Shown here one piece after another: positions 9,359 to 19,129 of a stretch of 64,000 nucleotides of DNA (the first letter of the stretch is position 1; each line of letters begins with the position of its first letter). The position numbers and the translations under genes were made by a program. Origin of the DNA: Coriobacteriia bacterium (GTDB taxonomy: Bacteria > Actinomycetota > Coriobacteriia > Anaerosomatales > Anaerosomataceae); NCBI GenBank assembly GCA_030651765.1, contig JAUSBY010000012.1, forward strand, positions 187,501-251,500. The letters are read 5' to 3'. The notes beneath the pieces are model-generated. The model did not search any database and was not told the DNA's origin. It worked only from the letters and a program-made list of their open reading frames with translations.

Positions 9359-11091
9359 GCCCTGCCCCGCTTGAGCCAGGATCGCATCACCTCGAGCGGC
9401 TGGGCGTTCAGCACCTCGCCGGCACGGATCCAGCCACGTCGCGCGGTCGCCACGCCCCATCGAATCTGGCCGAACTGACCGGCTTCGTGCGCATCGGTGT
9501 TGATCGCGATGCGCACGCCCGCCTTGCGTGCCAGCCGAAGGTGCATATCGTTCAGGTCGAGCCGTTCGGGGTGAGCGTTCAACTCGAGGATCGTGCCGGT
9601 CTCGGCGGCCTTGGCGATGACAGCCTCCATGTCGAGCGCGAACGGATCCCTGCGGCCGAGCAGCCGACCCGTGGGGTGCCCGATGATGTCCACGTAGGGG
9701 TTCTCCATCGCCACGAGGAGGCGGCGCGTTGCCTGCTCGCGCGACTGGTTGAATCCGTGGTGGAGCGATGCGATGCAGTAATCGAAGCGCGCGAGGATCT
9801 CCTCCGGGTAGTCCACACCCCCCTCGTCGTCGATGTTGAGCTCGATGGCCTTGAGAAGCACCGGGCCGTCGTCGCCCGACGCGTTGAGTTCGTCGACGCG
9901 CGTCCACTGCTCCTCGAGCTCGGAGAGATCGAGGCCGCCCACCATGCGCAGTTCGTACGCGTGGTCGCTCACCCCGAGGTACTCGTAGCCGAGCTCAGCA
10001 GCGCGCGCGCGGTTCTGCTCCAGGGTGGAGCGGCCATCGGTGGCCACCGTGTGCGAGTGCAGATCGCCGAGGATGTCTTCGACCGTGACAAGGTCGGGCA
10101 CCCGGCCCTCAAGCGCGAGCTCCACCTCGCCCGTGTTCTCGCGGATCTCGGGCGGCATCACGACCATGCCGAGCGCGGCGTAGACGTCGGCTTCCGTGGC
10201 GCTTGCGAGCCGCTCACCGTCGGCGGCACGGAACACGCCATACTCGCTCACCTTCAGGCCGCGAGCCTTGGCGATCTCGCGCACGCGTACGTTGTGCTCG
10301 GCCGAGCCGGTGAAGTACTGGAACGCGGCACCCCAGGCCTCGGGCGCAACCACCCGGATGTCGGCCTGACGTCCCGACGTGGTCATGACGCTCGTCTTGG
10401 TCTCGCCGCTTGCGATGACATCGGTCACGATCGGCAGATCGCGCACTGCGGCCATGACCGCAGGTCCGTCGTCGGCCGCCACAAGCACATCGATGTCGCC
10501 AACCGTCTCCTTCATCCGGCGGATGCTGCCCGCGAAGGCAGCCTCGATGACGCCGGGTAGGGCGCGCAGGTCGTCGGCCAGCCTCTCCGCAAGTGGTAGC
10601 GCATCGGCGAGCAGAATGCGTGAAGCGAGGGTGCGATAGCGAGCGATGCCCTCGGCGAGGTTCTCCACGGTCTTGGGACCAAACCCTGCCATGCCGGCCA
10701 GCCGTCCCTCGGCGATCGCCCCTTCGAGGTCGTCGATCGACGCGATGGCGAGTTCGTCGTAGAGCGCCTTGGCCTTCTTCGGACCAAGACCCGGCACGCG
10801 GATGAGCTCGATCACCGAGGCGGGCACGTTCTCGGCGACCGTTTCGAACTCGGGAAACGTGCCGGTCTTCATCACCGAGGAGATGACGGTTGCGATCTTG
10901 GGGCCGATGCCGGGGACCTCGGTCAGCCGTCCGCCGAGCGCGGTCGTGGTGATGTCCTCGTCCCACGCGCGGACGGCGTGCGCCGCCTTGTGATACGAGA
11001 GGAAACGATACCGGTCCGCGCCGGCGATCTCGAGCAGATCGCCGAAGTCATCGAGGACCGTTGCGATGGCGGCGTTGTCGTACGCGGGCAT
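9355..11091 (-). CDS. polX: Bacterial family X DNA polymerase with PHP domain
   Basis: A 578-residue gap-filling DNA polymerase/3'-5' exonuclease of the bacterial PolX type, used in base-excision repair. The order is an N-terminal helix-hairpin-helix 8-kDa region ([26 protein letters not shown]), then a nucleotidyltransferase palm ([18 protein letters not shown] with the catalytic Asp pair). A C-terminal PHP domain follows, with the metal ligands [28 protein letters not shown] and [10 protein letters not shown] at 11091 has GGGGAG 8 nt upstream. A 90-bp gap separates it from the GNAT gene, so it may have its own promoter or be read from the arg unit. Downstream mpg overlaps by 4 nt. Confidence 0.93.
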   Translation of the reverse strand: MPAYDNAAIATVLDDFGDLLEIAGADRYRFLSYHKAAHAVRAWDEDITTTALGGRLTEVPGIGPKIATVISSVMKTGTFPEFETVAENVPASVIELIRVPGLGPKKAKALYDELAIASIDDLEGAIAEGRLAGMAGFGPKTVENLAEGIARYRTLASRILLADALPLAERLADDLRALPGVIEAAFAGSIRRMKETVGDIDVLVAADDGPAVMAAVRDLPIVTDVIASGETKTSVMTTSGRQADIRVVAPEAWGAAFQYFTGSAEHNVRVREIAKARGLKVSEYGVFRAADGERLASATEADVYAALGMVVMPPEIRENTGEVELALEGRVPDLVTVEDILGDLHSHTVATDGRSTLEQNRARAAELGYEYLGVSDHAYELRMVGGLDLSELEEQWTRVDELNASGDDGPVLLKAIELNIDDEGGVDYPEEILARFDYCIASLHHGFNQSREQATRRLLVAMENPYVDIIGHPTGRLLGRRDPFALDMEAVIAKAAETGTILELNAHPERLDLNDMHLRLARKAGVRIAINTDAHEAGQFGQIRWGVATARRGWIRAGEVLNAQPLEVMRSWLKRGRA

Positions 11092-11181
11092 TGGCGGCTC
11101 CCCGGAGTCGGATTCCAGCGTACCCGAGGACGCGGGGACCGGCTAGCGGTTCAGGCGGGGCGCATGCTCGCGTTCGCCGCC

Positions 11182-11676
11182 CTACAACCCACGCCGCATG
11201 AACGCGACGCGGGCACCCTGACAGTCGCCGGTGACGCTCCTGAACGGCTCGGCATCCTGGAAACCGAGACCCCGGTAGATGCCGCGCGCAACGTCCGCCG
11301 ATCCCAGAATCGCCACGAGCAGCATCTCCGCGTATCCCATCGCGCGTGCGTGGTCCATCGCCGCGCGCACCAACGCCCGGCCCAATCCCTCACCCCGCGC
11401 GTCCGGCGTGACGTACAGCCGCTTGATCTCGCAGGCCTCCTCCGAGTGCTGCCGCACGCCCACGCACCCGGCCGCCCGGCCCGCCTCATCGCGGGCGAGC
11501 AACAGCACGCCGCCCGGCGGTGCGTACGGCGCCGGAAGTGTGCTCAACTCGGCAGTCAGGCTGGTGGCGGTCACCTCGGTCAGCAACTGGTCATGGTAGT
11601 CCTCGAGCAGGGCACGCACGTCACGCACGGCGGCCGGGTCGCTCCGCTCCACGGTGGTGATCAGCCAGTGCGGCAT
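11182..11676 (-). CDS. GNAT-family N-acetyltransferase
   Basis: A 164-residue GNAT acetyltransferase. The acetyl-CoA-binding motif is RLYVTPDARGEGLGRAL, with the downstream YRGLGF motif typical of the fold. The N-terminal part has LPAPYAPPGGVLLLA, seen in a broad family of uncharacterised GNATs. ATG at 11676 lies only 5 nt after argH. Since argH is fused to a GNAT-type N-acetylglutamate synthase in some bacteria, a role in priming arginine synthesis is possible. The sequence looks like a general GNAT, however, and the substrate is unknown. Confidence 0.85.
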   Translation of the reverse strand: MPHWLITTVERSDPAAVRDVRALLEDYHDQLLTEVTATSLTAELSTLPAPYAPPGGVLLLARDEAGRAAGCVGVRQHSEEACEIKRLYVTPDARGEGLGRALVRAAMDHARAMGYAEMLLVAILGSADVARGIYRGLGFQDAEPFRSVTGDCQGARVAFMRRGL

Positions 11677-11681
11677 CGCGC

Positions 11682-13109
11682 TCAGTCGTCGGCGAGGCCG
11701 TGGGATGCGAGCCAGGCCGCATCCGCGTCGAGCGCGGCATGCGCGGCCGCCAGCTGCTCGGCGACCCGGCCCGGCGCCGTTCCTCCCGCCGTGTCCCGCC
11801 GCGCGACGACGGCGTCGATATCCACCGCGCCGAGTGCGTCGTCCTCGAATGCGGGTGAGGCCGCCTGCAGCTCGGCGAGCGAGAGCTCCTGCAGCGTACG
11901 ACCGTCACGCTCGCAGGCCAGCACGAGCTTGCCGACGATCTCGTGCGCCTCGCGGAAGGGCACGCCTCGCGCTGCCAGGTGGTCCGCCAGATCCGTCGCC
12001 GCCATGAACCCGCCGAGGGCGCCGTCGCGCATGCGCACGGTGTTCACGCGCATCGTGGACAGCATGCCCGCCATCGCCTCGAGCGAGTCCGCGTACGTGT
12101 CGATCGCGTCGAACGCGGGCTCCTTGTCCTCCTGCATGTCCTTGTTGTAGGCGAGCGGAATGCCCTTGAGCGTCACGAGAAGCGAGGTGAGGTCGCCCAC
12201 GGCGCGACCGGTCTTGCCGCGAACCAACTCGGCGAAGTCGGGGTTCTTCTTCTGCGGCATGATGCTCGAGCCGGTGGACCACGCATCGTCGAGGGTCACG
12301 AAGCCGAACTCGTCGCTCGACCACAGGATGAGCTCCTCGGCCAGTCGCGACAGATGCACCATACCAAGCGTGCACGCATACGTGAGGTCGACGAGGAAGT
12401 CCCGATCGGAGACGGCATCAAGCGAGTTGGGCGAGACATGTGAGAAGCCGAGCTCCTGCGCCACGGCGTCCCGGTCGATCGGGAAGGTCGTGCCCGCAAG
12501 CGCCGCACTGCCCAGCGGCAGCACGTCGGCAGCCTTCCACGCGCGCTTCACTCGTTTCGCGTCGCGGGTGAGCATCCACGAGTAGGCAAGCATGTGGTGC
12601 GCGAAGAGCACCGGCTGCGCCTTCTGGAGGTGCGTGTAGCCGGGCATCACCACGTCCGCATGCGCGGCGGCACGATCGAGCAGTGCGCGCCGGAGTTCGC
12701 CGATCGCGCCGTGCAGTCTCAGGGCCTCGCGCTTCGCATGGAGCCGTGTATCCGTCGCAACCTGATCGTTGCGCGAACGCGCAGTGTGGAGCCGCTTACC
12801 CGCGTCGCCGATGCGCCGCGTGAGCTCCGCCTCGATAGCCATGTGGACGTCCTCGTCGGACTCGTCAAAGACGAACGCTCCGCCCTCGATGTTCTTGAGG
12901 ATGCCGAGGAGGCCCTCTTCGATCGCCTCGGCGTCGCCGGACGTGATGATCCCCTGCTTCGCGAGCATGCGTGCGTGCGCGACCGAGCCCGCGATGTCCT
13001 CGGCGTACAGGCGTCTGTCCACGGCAAGCGACGCGCCGAAGCGCTGCTGGAAGGCGCCGGGCGTGTGCTCGAACCGCCCGCTCCAGGGAGTCTTCGGCGT
13101 ATCGGACAT
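11682..13109 (-). CDS. argH: Argininosuccinate lyase
   Basis: A 475-residue last enzyme of arginine synthesis, splitting argininosuccinate into arginine and fumarate. It belongs to the fumarase/aspartase superfamily. The signature loop GSSIMPQKKNPD carries the catalytic Ser, and the conserved TARSRNDQVATDTRL and GYTHLQKAQP regions are present. Length matches the family. ATG at 13109 follows the argG stop by 5 nt, with GAGG inside the argG end. It is transcribed in the argC-J-B-D-F-R-G-H order and followed 5 nt later by the GNAT gene. Confidence 0.97.
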   Translation of the reverse strand: MSDTPKTPWSGRFEHTPGAFQQRFGASLAVDRRLYAEDIAGSVAHARMLAKQGIITSGDAEAIEEGLLGILKNIEGGAFVFDESDEDVHMAIEAELTRRIGDAGKRLHTARSRNDQVATDTRLHAKREALRLHGAIGELRRALLDRAAAHADVVMPGYTHLQKAQPVLFAHHMLAYSWMLTRDAKRVKRAWKAADVLPLGSAALAGTTFPIDRDAVAQELGFSHVSPNSLDAVSDRDFLVDLTYACTLGMVHLSRLAEELILWSSDEFGFVTLDDAWSTGSSIMPQKKNPDFAELVRGKTGRAVGDLTSLLVTLKGIPLAYNKDMQEDKEPAFDAIDTYADSLEAMAGMLSTMRVNTVRMRDGALGGFMAATDLADHLAARGVPFREAHEIVGKLVLACERDGRTLQELSLAELQAASPAFEDDALGAVDIDAVVARRDTAGGTAPGRVAEQLAAAHAALDADAAWLASHGLADD

Positions 13110-13114
13110 GGGTG

Positions 13115-14341
13115 TTAGACCTCGCCTTCCTTGCCGACCTTGCGGCGCTGCCGTGCCCAGACCTTCACCGGTAGGCCGTGAAGATCGATGAAGCCCTTGG
13201 CGGCCTTGTGGTCGAAGGTATCCGCCTCATCGTAGGTGGCCAAACCGTAGTCGTAGAGCGAGTACGGGGAGCGTCGGCCTACCGGGACGCAACTGCCCTT
13301 GAAGAAGCGCAGGCGCACGTCACCCGTCACGAGCTGCTGGGTGGTCTCGATGAAGCCATCGAGCGCCTCTTTGAGCGGGGAGAACCACATGCCGTTGTAG
13401 ACGAGCTCGGCCCACTTCTGCTCCACGCCGAGCTTGAAGTGGAGCACCTCGCGCTCCAGGCACAAGTCCTCGAGCGCCTTGTGCGCCGTGATCAGCGTGA
13501 GCGCCCCCGGCACCTCGTAGATCTCGCGGCTCTTCACGCCGATGAGCCGGTTCTCGATCATGTCGATGCGGCCGAAGCCGTGTTTGCCCGCCAGCTCATT
13601 CATGCGGTTGATGATCTCGTGGAAGCTCATGAGCTCCCCATCGAGCGCCACCGGCACGCCCTGGTCGAAGCTGATCTCGGCGTACTCGGGCTCTTCGCAC
13701 GCGGTGCCGCGGGAGTCGGCGGTGAGCGTGTAGATGTCGGCTGGCGGCTCCACCCACGGGTCCTCGAGCACGCCGCACTCGATAGCGCGGCCCCACAGGT
13801 TGTCGTCGATAGAGTATGGATTGTCCTTGGTGGTGGGCACCGGAATGCCGCGCTCGGCGGCCCAGTCCATCTCCTGTTCGCGCGTCTTGAGATCCCACTC
13901 GCGCACCGGCGCGACGATCTCGAGATCGGGATCGAGCGCCGCGATTCCCACCTCGAAGCGGACCTGGTCGTTGCCCTTGCCCGTGCACCCATGGCCGATG
14001 TAACGCGCACCGTGGCGGTGGGCCTCCTCCACGAGGTGCTTGACGATGATCGGCCGGCTCATGGCCGAGAGCAGCGGATACTTGTTCTCGTAGAGCGCGT
14101 TGGCCTTGAGCGCCTTGGAGAGGAACTCCTCAACGTACTCCTCGCGGACGTCTTTCACGATGGACTCGACCGCGCCGATGCTGAGCGCCTTGGTGCGCAC
14201 GAACTCGAGGTCCTGGCGCTCCTGACCGACGTCGATCGCAAGCGCGATGACGTCCATGTCGTGGTTCTCCATGATCCAACGGATGGCCACGGAGGTATCC
14301 AGGCCACCCGAGTACGCCAGTACGCACTTCTCTCTTGCCAC
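13115..14341 (-). CDS. argG: Argininosuccinate synthase
   Basis: A 408-residue enzyme that joins citrulline and aspartate using ATP. The N-terminal nucleotide-binding loop is LAYSGGLDTSVAI, and ARYIGHGCTGKGNDQVRFE is a further family signature. Length is usual for the family. The start is GTG at 14341, supported by GGAAGGA 6 nt upstream. It lies 33 nt after argR and directly before argH, the classic argGH pair. Confidence 0.97.
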   Translation of the reverse strand: MAREKCVLAYSGGLDTSVAIRWIMENHDMDVIALAIDVGQERQDLEFVRTKALSIGAVESIVKDVREEYVEEFLSKALKANALYENKYPLLSAMSRPIIVKHLVEEAHRHGARYIGHGCTGKGNDQVRFEVGIAALDPDLEIVAPVREWDLKTREQEMDWAAERGIPVPTTKDNPYSIDDNLWGRAIECGVLEDPWVEPPADIYTLTADSRGTACEEPEYAEISFDQGVPVALDGELMSFHEIINRMNELAGKHGFGRIDMIENRLIGVKSREIYEVPGALTLITAHKALEDLCLEREVLHFKLGVEQKWAELVYNGMWFSPLKEALDGFIETTQQLVTGDVRLRFFKGSCVPVGRRSPYSLYDYGLATYDEADTFDHKAAKGFIDLHGLPVKVWARQRRKVGKEGEV

Positions 14342-14374
14342 GTTCGTCCTTCCTTAGGGTGACCGGCGCGGCCT

Positions 14375-14806
14375 CTACCGGCGGCTCCGAAACTTCTCGA
14401 TTCCCGATAGGACCGCCTCGGCGGTGTTCTCATCGGCTGCGATGATGAGGATCGTGTCGTCCCCGGCTATGCTGCCGACGACCTGGTCGAGCGCAGCGGC
14501 ATCGAGCGCGGCCGCGACCCCCTGACCGCCGCCCGCGCTCGTCTTGACCACGACGAGTTGCTGAGAGCGCGCGACGCTCACGACGAGCTCGGAGATCATG
14601 CGCTGCAGGTGGATGTCCTCGGCAAGCACGTACACGCCCTCGGGCAGCTTCCTGAGCCCCATGTCGGCGATATCGCGCGAGACGGTCGCCTGGGTACATG
14701 TGAAGCCCTCGGCCTTGAGGTGATCCACCAGATCACGCTGAGTGCGCACGCGCTCCCGCCGCACGATCGTGCGGATGGCCTCCTGACGCAACGTTCGTTT
14801 CCGCAT
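14375..14806 (-). CDS. argR: Arginine repressor
   Basis: A 143-residue ArgR/AhrC-type regulator. It forms a hexamer that binds ARG boxes when arginine is bound. The N-terminal winged-helix region includes RTQRDLVDHLKAEGF and TQATVSRDIADMGL, and the C-terminal oligomerisation/arginine-binding region includes the GDDTILIIAADE segment. GTG at 14809 is directly followed by ATG at 14806. ATG 14806 gives the better 5-nt spacing to AGGGGGA. The gene sits inside the operon it should control, between argF and argG, which would give feedback on its own synthesis. Confidence 0.95.
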   Translation of the reverse strand: MRKRTLRQEAIRTIVRRERVRTQRDLVDHLKAEGFTCTQATVSRDIADMGLRKLPEGVYVLAEDIHLQRMISELVVSVARSQQLVVVKTSAGGGQGVAAALDAAALDQVVGSIAGDDTILIIAADENTAEAVLSGIEKFRSRR

Positions 14807-14827
14807 CACGATCCCCCTGACTGCCGG

Positions 14828-15742
14828 TTAGAGCACGAGTGACATCCACGCACGCTGCACGTGCAGGCGGTTCTCCGCCTCATCGAAGACGACCGAGCGA
14901 GCCGAGTCGATGACCTCATCGGCCACTTCCTCGCCACGGTGCGCCGGAAGACAGTGCATGAAGATCGCGGCGCCGTCGGCGTGCGCCATGAGCGCTTCGT
15001 CCACGGTGTAGGCCGCGAAGTCGTAGAGCCGACTCGCGTGCTCCTCCTCCTGGCCCATGGATGCCCAGGTGTCGGTTACCACCACGTCGGCGCCAGTGAC
15101 CGCCGCGACCGGGTCGCGCAGGACCTCGAACACCGATCCGGTCCCGTAGCGATCCGCGAGCTCTTTGGCCTGCACCAGCGCATGGGCGTGAGGCTCGTAC
15201 CCTTCGGGCGACGCGATCGACACGTCGAGGCCGGCGAGCGCGCCTGACAGTAGGTACGTGTGGGCCATGTTGTTGCCGTCGCCGACGTAGGCGAGCTTGA
15301 TACCCTGCAGCGCGCCTTTGTGCTGGCGGATCGTGAGCAGATCGGCAAGCCCCTGGCACGGGTGGAAGTCGTCGGTGAGCGCGTTGATGACCGGGACCGA
15401 GGCGTACTCGGCCACTTCCTCGATATGGCTGTGCGCGAAGGTCCGCAGCACGATCAACTCAACGTAGCGCTCGAGGACCTTGATCGTGTCGTGGACGGTC
15501 TCGTGTCGCGAGAACGCATCGTACGGGCCCATCACGACCGGGTGCACGCCGAGTTGCGTGCAACCGACCTCGAAGCTCACGCGCGTGCGCAGGGACGGCT
15601 TCATGAAGATGAGGCCTGCGCTCGCCCCGTCGAAGCGCGGCCACTCGGCCGCGGGCATCTCGGCGACATCGAGGACGTGTGTAAGCTCCTCAGGCGTCAA
15701 CTCGGCGAGGGTGACCAGATCCCGGCCCTTGAAGGTATGCAT
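14828..15742 (-). CDS. argF: Ornithine carbamoyltransferase
   Basis: A 304-residue enzyme making citrulline from ornithine and carbamoyl phosphate. The carbamoyl-phosphate loop reads KPSLRTRVSFE, with SLRTR where many family members have STRTR. The other motifs are HPCQGLADLLT, TDTWASMGQE and the ornithine-type FMHCLPAHRGEEV. Acetyl- or succinyl-ornithine transcarbamylases can also carry SLRTR. The ArgJ gene in this operon deacetylates acetylornithine, so plain ornithine is the expected substrate. ATG 15742 overlaps the argD stop as ATGA. argR follows after 21 nt. Confidence 0.93.
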   Translation of the reverse strand: MHTFKGRDLVTLAELTPEELTHVLDVAEMPAAEWPRFDGASAGLIFMKPSLRTRVSFEVGCTQLGVHPVVMGPYDAFSRHETVHDTIKVLERYVELIVLRTFAHSHIEEVAEYASVPVINALTDDFHPCQGLADLLTIRQHKGALQGIKLAYVGDGNNMAHTYLLSGALAGLDVSIASPEGYEPHAHALVQAKELADRYGTGSVFEVLRDPVAAVTGADVVVTDTWASMGQEEEHASRLYDFAAYTVDEALMAHADGAAIFMHCLPAHRGEEVADEVIDSARSVVFDEAENRLHVQRAWMSLVL

Positions 15743-16944
15743 CAGGCGGCTCCCAGAACGGCTTCCAATGTATCCAGAAGTATAGCCGTTTCATCCGTTG
15801 TGCATACAAGCGGAGGCAAAAAGCGCAGGATCCTGTCGCCGATGGCGTTGATGACCACGCCCTGCTCGAGGCACGCCATCGCAACCTCCTGCGCGCGGGG
15901 CTCCACAAGCTCGATCGCGACCATGAGGCCGCGCCCTCGCACCTCGGCGATGGCGCCCGTGCGCACGGCAAGCTCGCCGAGGGCGGTCATGAGCGCCTCG
16001 CCGGTTGCCGCGGCGTTCTCGCCGAGGCGCCCGATCTCGAGGGCCTTGATCGTGGCGAGCGCAGCCGCGGCGATCACGGGGCCGCCGCCGAAGGTCGAAC
16101 CGTGGTCGCCCGGTGCGAACGCCTCGGCCGCGCTTCCGCCGGCCAGGACCGCTCCGGCCGGCAGACCGTTGGCGAGCCCCTTGGCGAGCGTCATCACGTC
16201 GGGGCGTACGCCGTAGCCCTGCCACGCGAACGGCGAGCCCGTTCGGAAGAAGCCGGTCTGGACCTCGTCGAAGATGAGCAGCACCTCGCGCTCGTCGCAG
16301 ATGCGCCGCGCGGCGGCAAGGTACGCCTCCGTGCATGGATAGACCCCGCCTTCGCCCTGGACCGGCTCGAGGAGCACCGCACACGTGTCGGCCGTGACGG
16401 CGACCTCGAGCGCCGCGATGTCGTTGAGCGGCACATGGCTGAAGCCGGGCAGCAGGGGCGCAAAGGCCTCTTGCTTGGACGCCTGCCCGGTGGCCGAGAG
16501 CGCCGCGAACGTGCGGCCGTGGAAGCTCCGCTCGGCCGCGACGATGTGGAAGCACGACTCGCCGCGCCGCGCCTTGCCCCACCGGCGCGCGAGCTTGATG
16601 GCGCCCTCGATGGCCTCAGTGCCCGAGTTGCAGAGAAACGTCTTCCACCCGCCTCCGGCAAGCGACGAGAGCCGCTCGGCCAGCACCGCGCGGTGTTCGA
16701 CGTGGTAGAGGTTCGAGACGTGCACGAGCGTGTTCATCTGCCGCGCGACCGCCGCGGCCACGGAGGGGTTCGCGTGACCGAGGTTCACCGCGCCGATGCC
16801 GGAGACGAAATCGAGGTACGGGCGCCCCTCATCGTCGACGAGACGCATCCCGTCGCCACGCACGAACAGCACCGGCTTGCGGGCGTAGGTGGGCAGATGG
16901 TACGCCTCGTCGAGCGCGGCGATCTCATCGTAGCGCGTGCCCAT
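15742..16944 (-). CDS. argD: Acetylornithine aminotransferase
   Basis: A 400-residue PLP-dependent class III aminotransferase that converts N-acetylglutamate semialdehyde to N-acetylornithine. The PLP site is seen in LIFDEVQTGFFRTG and in TLAKGLANGLPAGAV, which carries the Schiff-base Lys. The N-terminal substrate region has the FVSGIGAVNLGHANP segment. Length is normal. ATG 16944 follows the argB stop after 1 nt, and its own stop overlaps argF by 4 nt, so translation is probably coupled through argB-D-F. Confidence 0.96.
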   Translation of the reverse strand: MGTRYDEIAALDEAYHLPTYARKPVLFVRGDGMRLVDDEGRPYLDFVSGIGAVNLGHANPSVAAAVARQMNTLVHVSNLYHVEHRAVLAERLSSLAGGGWKTFLCNSGTEAIEGAIKLARRWGKARRGESCFHIVAAERSFHGRTFAALSATGQASKQEAFAPLLPGFSHVPLNDIAALEVAVTADTCAVLLEPVQGEGGVYPCTEAYLAAARRICDEREVLLIFDEVQTGFFRTGSPFAWQGYGVRPDVMTLAKGLANGLPAGAVLAGGSAAEAFAPGDHGSTFGGGPVIAAAALATIKALEIGRLGENAAATGEALMTALGELAVRTGAIAEVRGRGLMVAIELVEPRAQEVAMACLEQGVVINAIGDRILRFLPPLVCTTDETAILLDTLEAVLGAA

Positions 16945-16945
16945 G

Positions 16946-17899
16946 TCAGAGGGTCACCTCTCCTTCGTAGCCGATGTAGGTCGCGTCGTCGGCCAGACCG
17001 AGGCTCACCGACTCACCGGTGATCATCGTGCCGATGCCCTCATCGGTGTAGACCTCGAGCAGCAGCGCGTGCGGGATCGTCCCGTTGAGGATATGCGCCC
17101 GCTCGACGCCCCGCCTGAGCGCCTGAACACACGCGCCCACTTTGGGTATCATGCCCGAGGCCAGCTCACCGCTGGCGAGTACCGACTCGGCCTCCTCGAG
17201 CGAAAGCGCGCTGATGAGCGACTCCTTGTCGGAGAAGTCCGCGTACAGACCGTCCACGTCGGTGAGGAAGATGACCTTCTCCGCGCCGAGCGCCGAGGCG
17301 ATCTCGCCAGCCACCAGGTCGGCGTTGATGTTGAAGCTGCCGCCATCGTCTCCGCTGCCGACCGACGCGATGACGGGGATGAACCCGTCCTCGATGAGGT
17401 TGGTGACGACCGTCGTATCGATGTGCGTGATCTCGCCCACGCGCCCGAGCCGCTCGTCTTTGACGGTCGCCCGGATGAGGTTGCCGTCATCGCCCGCGAT
17501 GCCCACCGCGAGGCGCCCGTGGGCGTTGATCGCCGAGACGAGATCACCGTTCACCTTGCCGACGAGCACCATGCGGACGATCTCCATCGCCTCTGTCGAG
17601 GTGACCCGGAGGCCGTCCACGAACTCGACGGGCATGCCGAGACGGTCCATGTACGCCGTGATCTCAGGACCGCCACCGTGCACGATGACCGGGTTGATGC
17701 CGACAAGCTTCATGAGCACGATGTCGGCCGCGACGCTGTGCCTGAGCCCCTCATCGGTCATCGCTGCGCCGCCGTACTTGATGACGACCGTCCGGCCCCA
17801 GGCACGCTTGATCCATGGCAGCGACTCCATGAGGATGGCGGCCTTCCCGAGCATCTCCTCCACGTGATGACCCCCGCTCGCGATCTCCGCTGCGCTCAT
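16946..17899 (-). CDS. argB: Acetylglutamate kinase
   Basis: A 317-residue amino-acid kinase that phosphorylates N-acetylglutamate, usually the arginine-inhibited step. The glycine-rich nucleotide motifs are VVIKYGGAAM and VIVHGGGPEI, with GDDGNLIRA and FLTDVDGLYADFSDK further on. The frame runs on upstream through argJ. ATG 17899 is chosen because it overlaps the argJ stop as ATGA and gives a family-like N-terminus ending in ESLPWIKRAWG. The relatively long N-terminus fits arginine-sensitive kinases, though that is inference. Confidence 0.96.
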   Translation of the reverse strand: MSAAEIASGGHHVEEMLGKAAILMESLPWIKRAWGRTVVIKYGGAAMTDEGLRHSVAADIVLMKLVGINPVIVHGGGPEITAYMDRLGMPVEFVDGLRVTSTEAMEIVRMVLVGKVNGDLVSAINAHGRLAVGIAGDDGNLIRATVKDERLGRVGEITHIDTTVVTNLIEDGFIPVIASVGSGDDGGSFNINADLVAGEIASALGAEKVIFLTDVDGLYADFSDKESLISALSLEEAESVLASGELASGMIPKVGACVQALRRGVERAHILNGTIPHALLLEVYTDEGIGTMITGESVSLGLADDATYIGYEGEVTL

Positions 17900-19119
17900 G
17901 ATCGGTAGTCCCCGTTGATCCGCACGTAGTCGTAACTGAAGTCGCACGTCCACACGGTGGCCACTCCATCGCCGAGGTGCAAGTCGACGAGCACGTCGAT
18001 CTCGGGCTCCGCCAACGCGCGGGCGGCTTCGGCTTCGTCGAATGCCACCGCGGTGCCGGCGGCACAGGTGAGGATGCCCGCCAACGCGATGTCGAAACGC
18101 GCGGCGTCCACCTCGGCCCCCGACTTGCCGAGCGCCATGGCGACCCGGCCCCAGTTGGCGTCCTCGCCAAAAAGCGCAGTCTTGAACAGCGGCGAGTTGG
18201 CGATGGAGCGGGCGGCGCGCTCGGCGTCGGCCTCGGTGGCCGCGCCCCGTACCGTGATCGCCACGAACTTGGTGGCGCCCTCGCCATCGCGGACGACCAT
18301 CTGCGCAAGCGCGGTCGCAACCTCGAGGATAGCCGCCGCCACCGCATCGTACGCGTCCGTTCCCGTCGCGAGGGGCCCGCCGCCCTCGGCACCGCTCGCC
18401 ATGAGGATGCATGTGTCGTTGGTGGACGTGTCCGAGTCTACGGTGATGCGGTTGAACGATCGCGCCACCGCCGCGCGCAGGAGCGCGTCGCACGCCGCGG
18501 GATCGAGTGGTGCGTCGGTCGTGATGAACGCGAGCATGGTGGCCATGTCCGGCTGGATCATGCCGCTACCCTTGGCCATCCCGCCGACCTTGAACGTGCG
18601 CCCCGCGACCTCGACGGCGATGGCGAGCTGCTTCGGGAACGTGTCGGTCGTCATGATCGCCTCGGCTGCCCCGTCTGCGGTGGCGCGATCGAGCCCGGCG
18701 ACCGCCTCGGCGATGCCGGCGATCACACGATGGACCGGGAGCGGCACGCCGATGACGCCGGTCGAGCAGACGGCGACCTCGCCGGGCGCGCAGGCAAGCT
18801 CACGAGCGGTTGCGGCGGCCATCTCTCGCGCGTCTGAGAGACCCGGCTCGCCGGTACACGCGTTGGCATTGCCCGCGTTGACGACGACGGCGCGCAGCAT
18901 CCCGTCGGCCAGGTGCTCGCGCGAGACGAGCACCGGCGGCGCTGCGGTTGCGCTCGTGGTGAAGACACCGGCAGCGGGGCACGGCCTCTCGGAGGCAAGT
19001 ACGCAGACGTCGCGCTTACCGGACTTCTTGATACCCGCGCTCACGCCGCCGACAAGGAACCCTGTCGGGGCCACGACGCCACCCTCGGCATGGGAGAACG
19101 CGAACTGACCGTTGTTCAT
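17896..19119 (-). CDS. argJ: Bifunctional glutamate N-acetyltransferase/ornithine acetyltransferase
   Basis: A 407-residue self-cleaving enzyme that moves the acetyl group from N-acetylornithine to glutamate, closing the cyclic arginine pathway. The cleavage region is KGSGMIQPDMATMLAF, where the Ala-Thr bond is normally cut and Thr becomes the nucleophile. GYLVGG-like and NANACTGEPG segments match the family. ATG 19119 is chosen over a longer frame because AGAGGG lies 6 nt upstream and argC ends 10 nt before it. No classical argA is seen, so this enzyme probably carries most acetyl recycling. Confidence 0.96.
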   Translation of the reverse strand: MNNGQFAFSHAEGGVVAPTGFLVGGVSAGIKKSGKRDVCVLASERPCPAAGVFTTSATAAPPVLVSREHLADGMLRAVVVNAGNANACTGEPGLSDAREMAAATARELACAPGEVAVCSTGVIGVPLPVHRVIAGIAEAVAGLDRATADGAAEAIMTTDTFPKQLAIAVEVAGRTFKVGGMAKGSGMIQPDMATMLAFITTDAPLDPAACDALLRAAVARSFNRITVDSDTSTNDTCILMASGAEGGGPLATGTDAYDAVAAAILEVATALAQMVVRDGEGATKFVAITVRGAATEADAERAARSIANSPLFKTALFGEDANWGRVAMALGKSGAEVDAARFDIALAGILTCAAGTAVAFDEAEAARALAEPEIDVLVDLHLGDGVATVWTCDFSYDYVRINGDYRS

Positions 19120-19129
19120 CGGATCCCTC

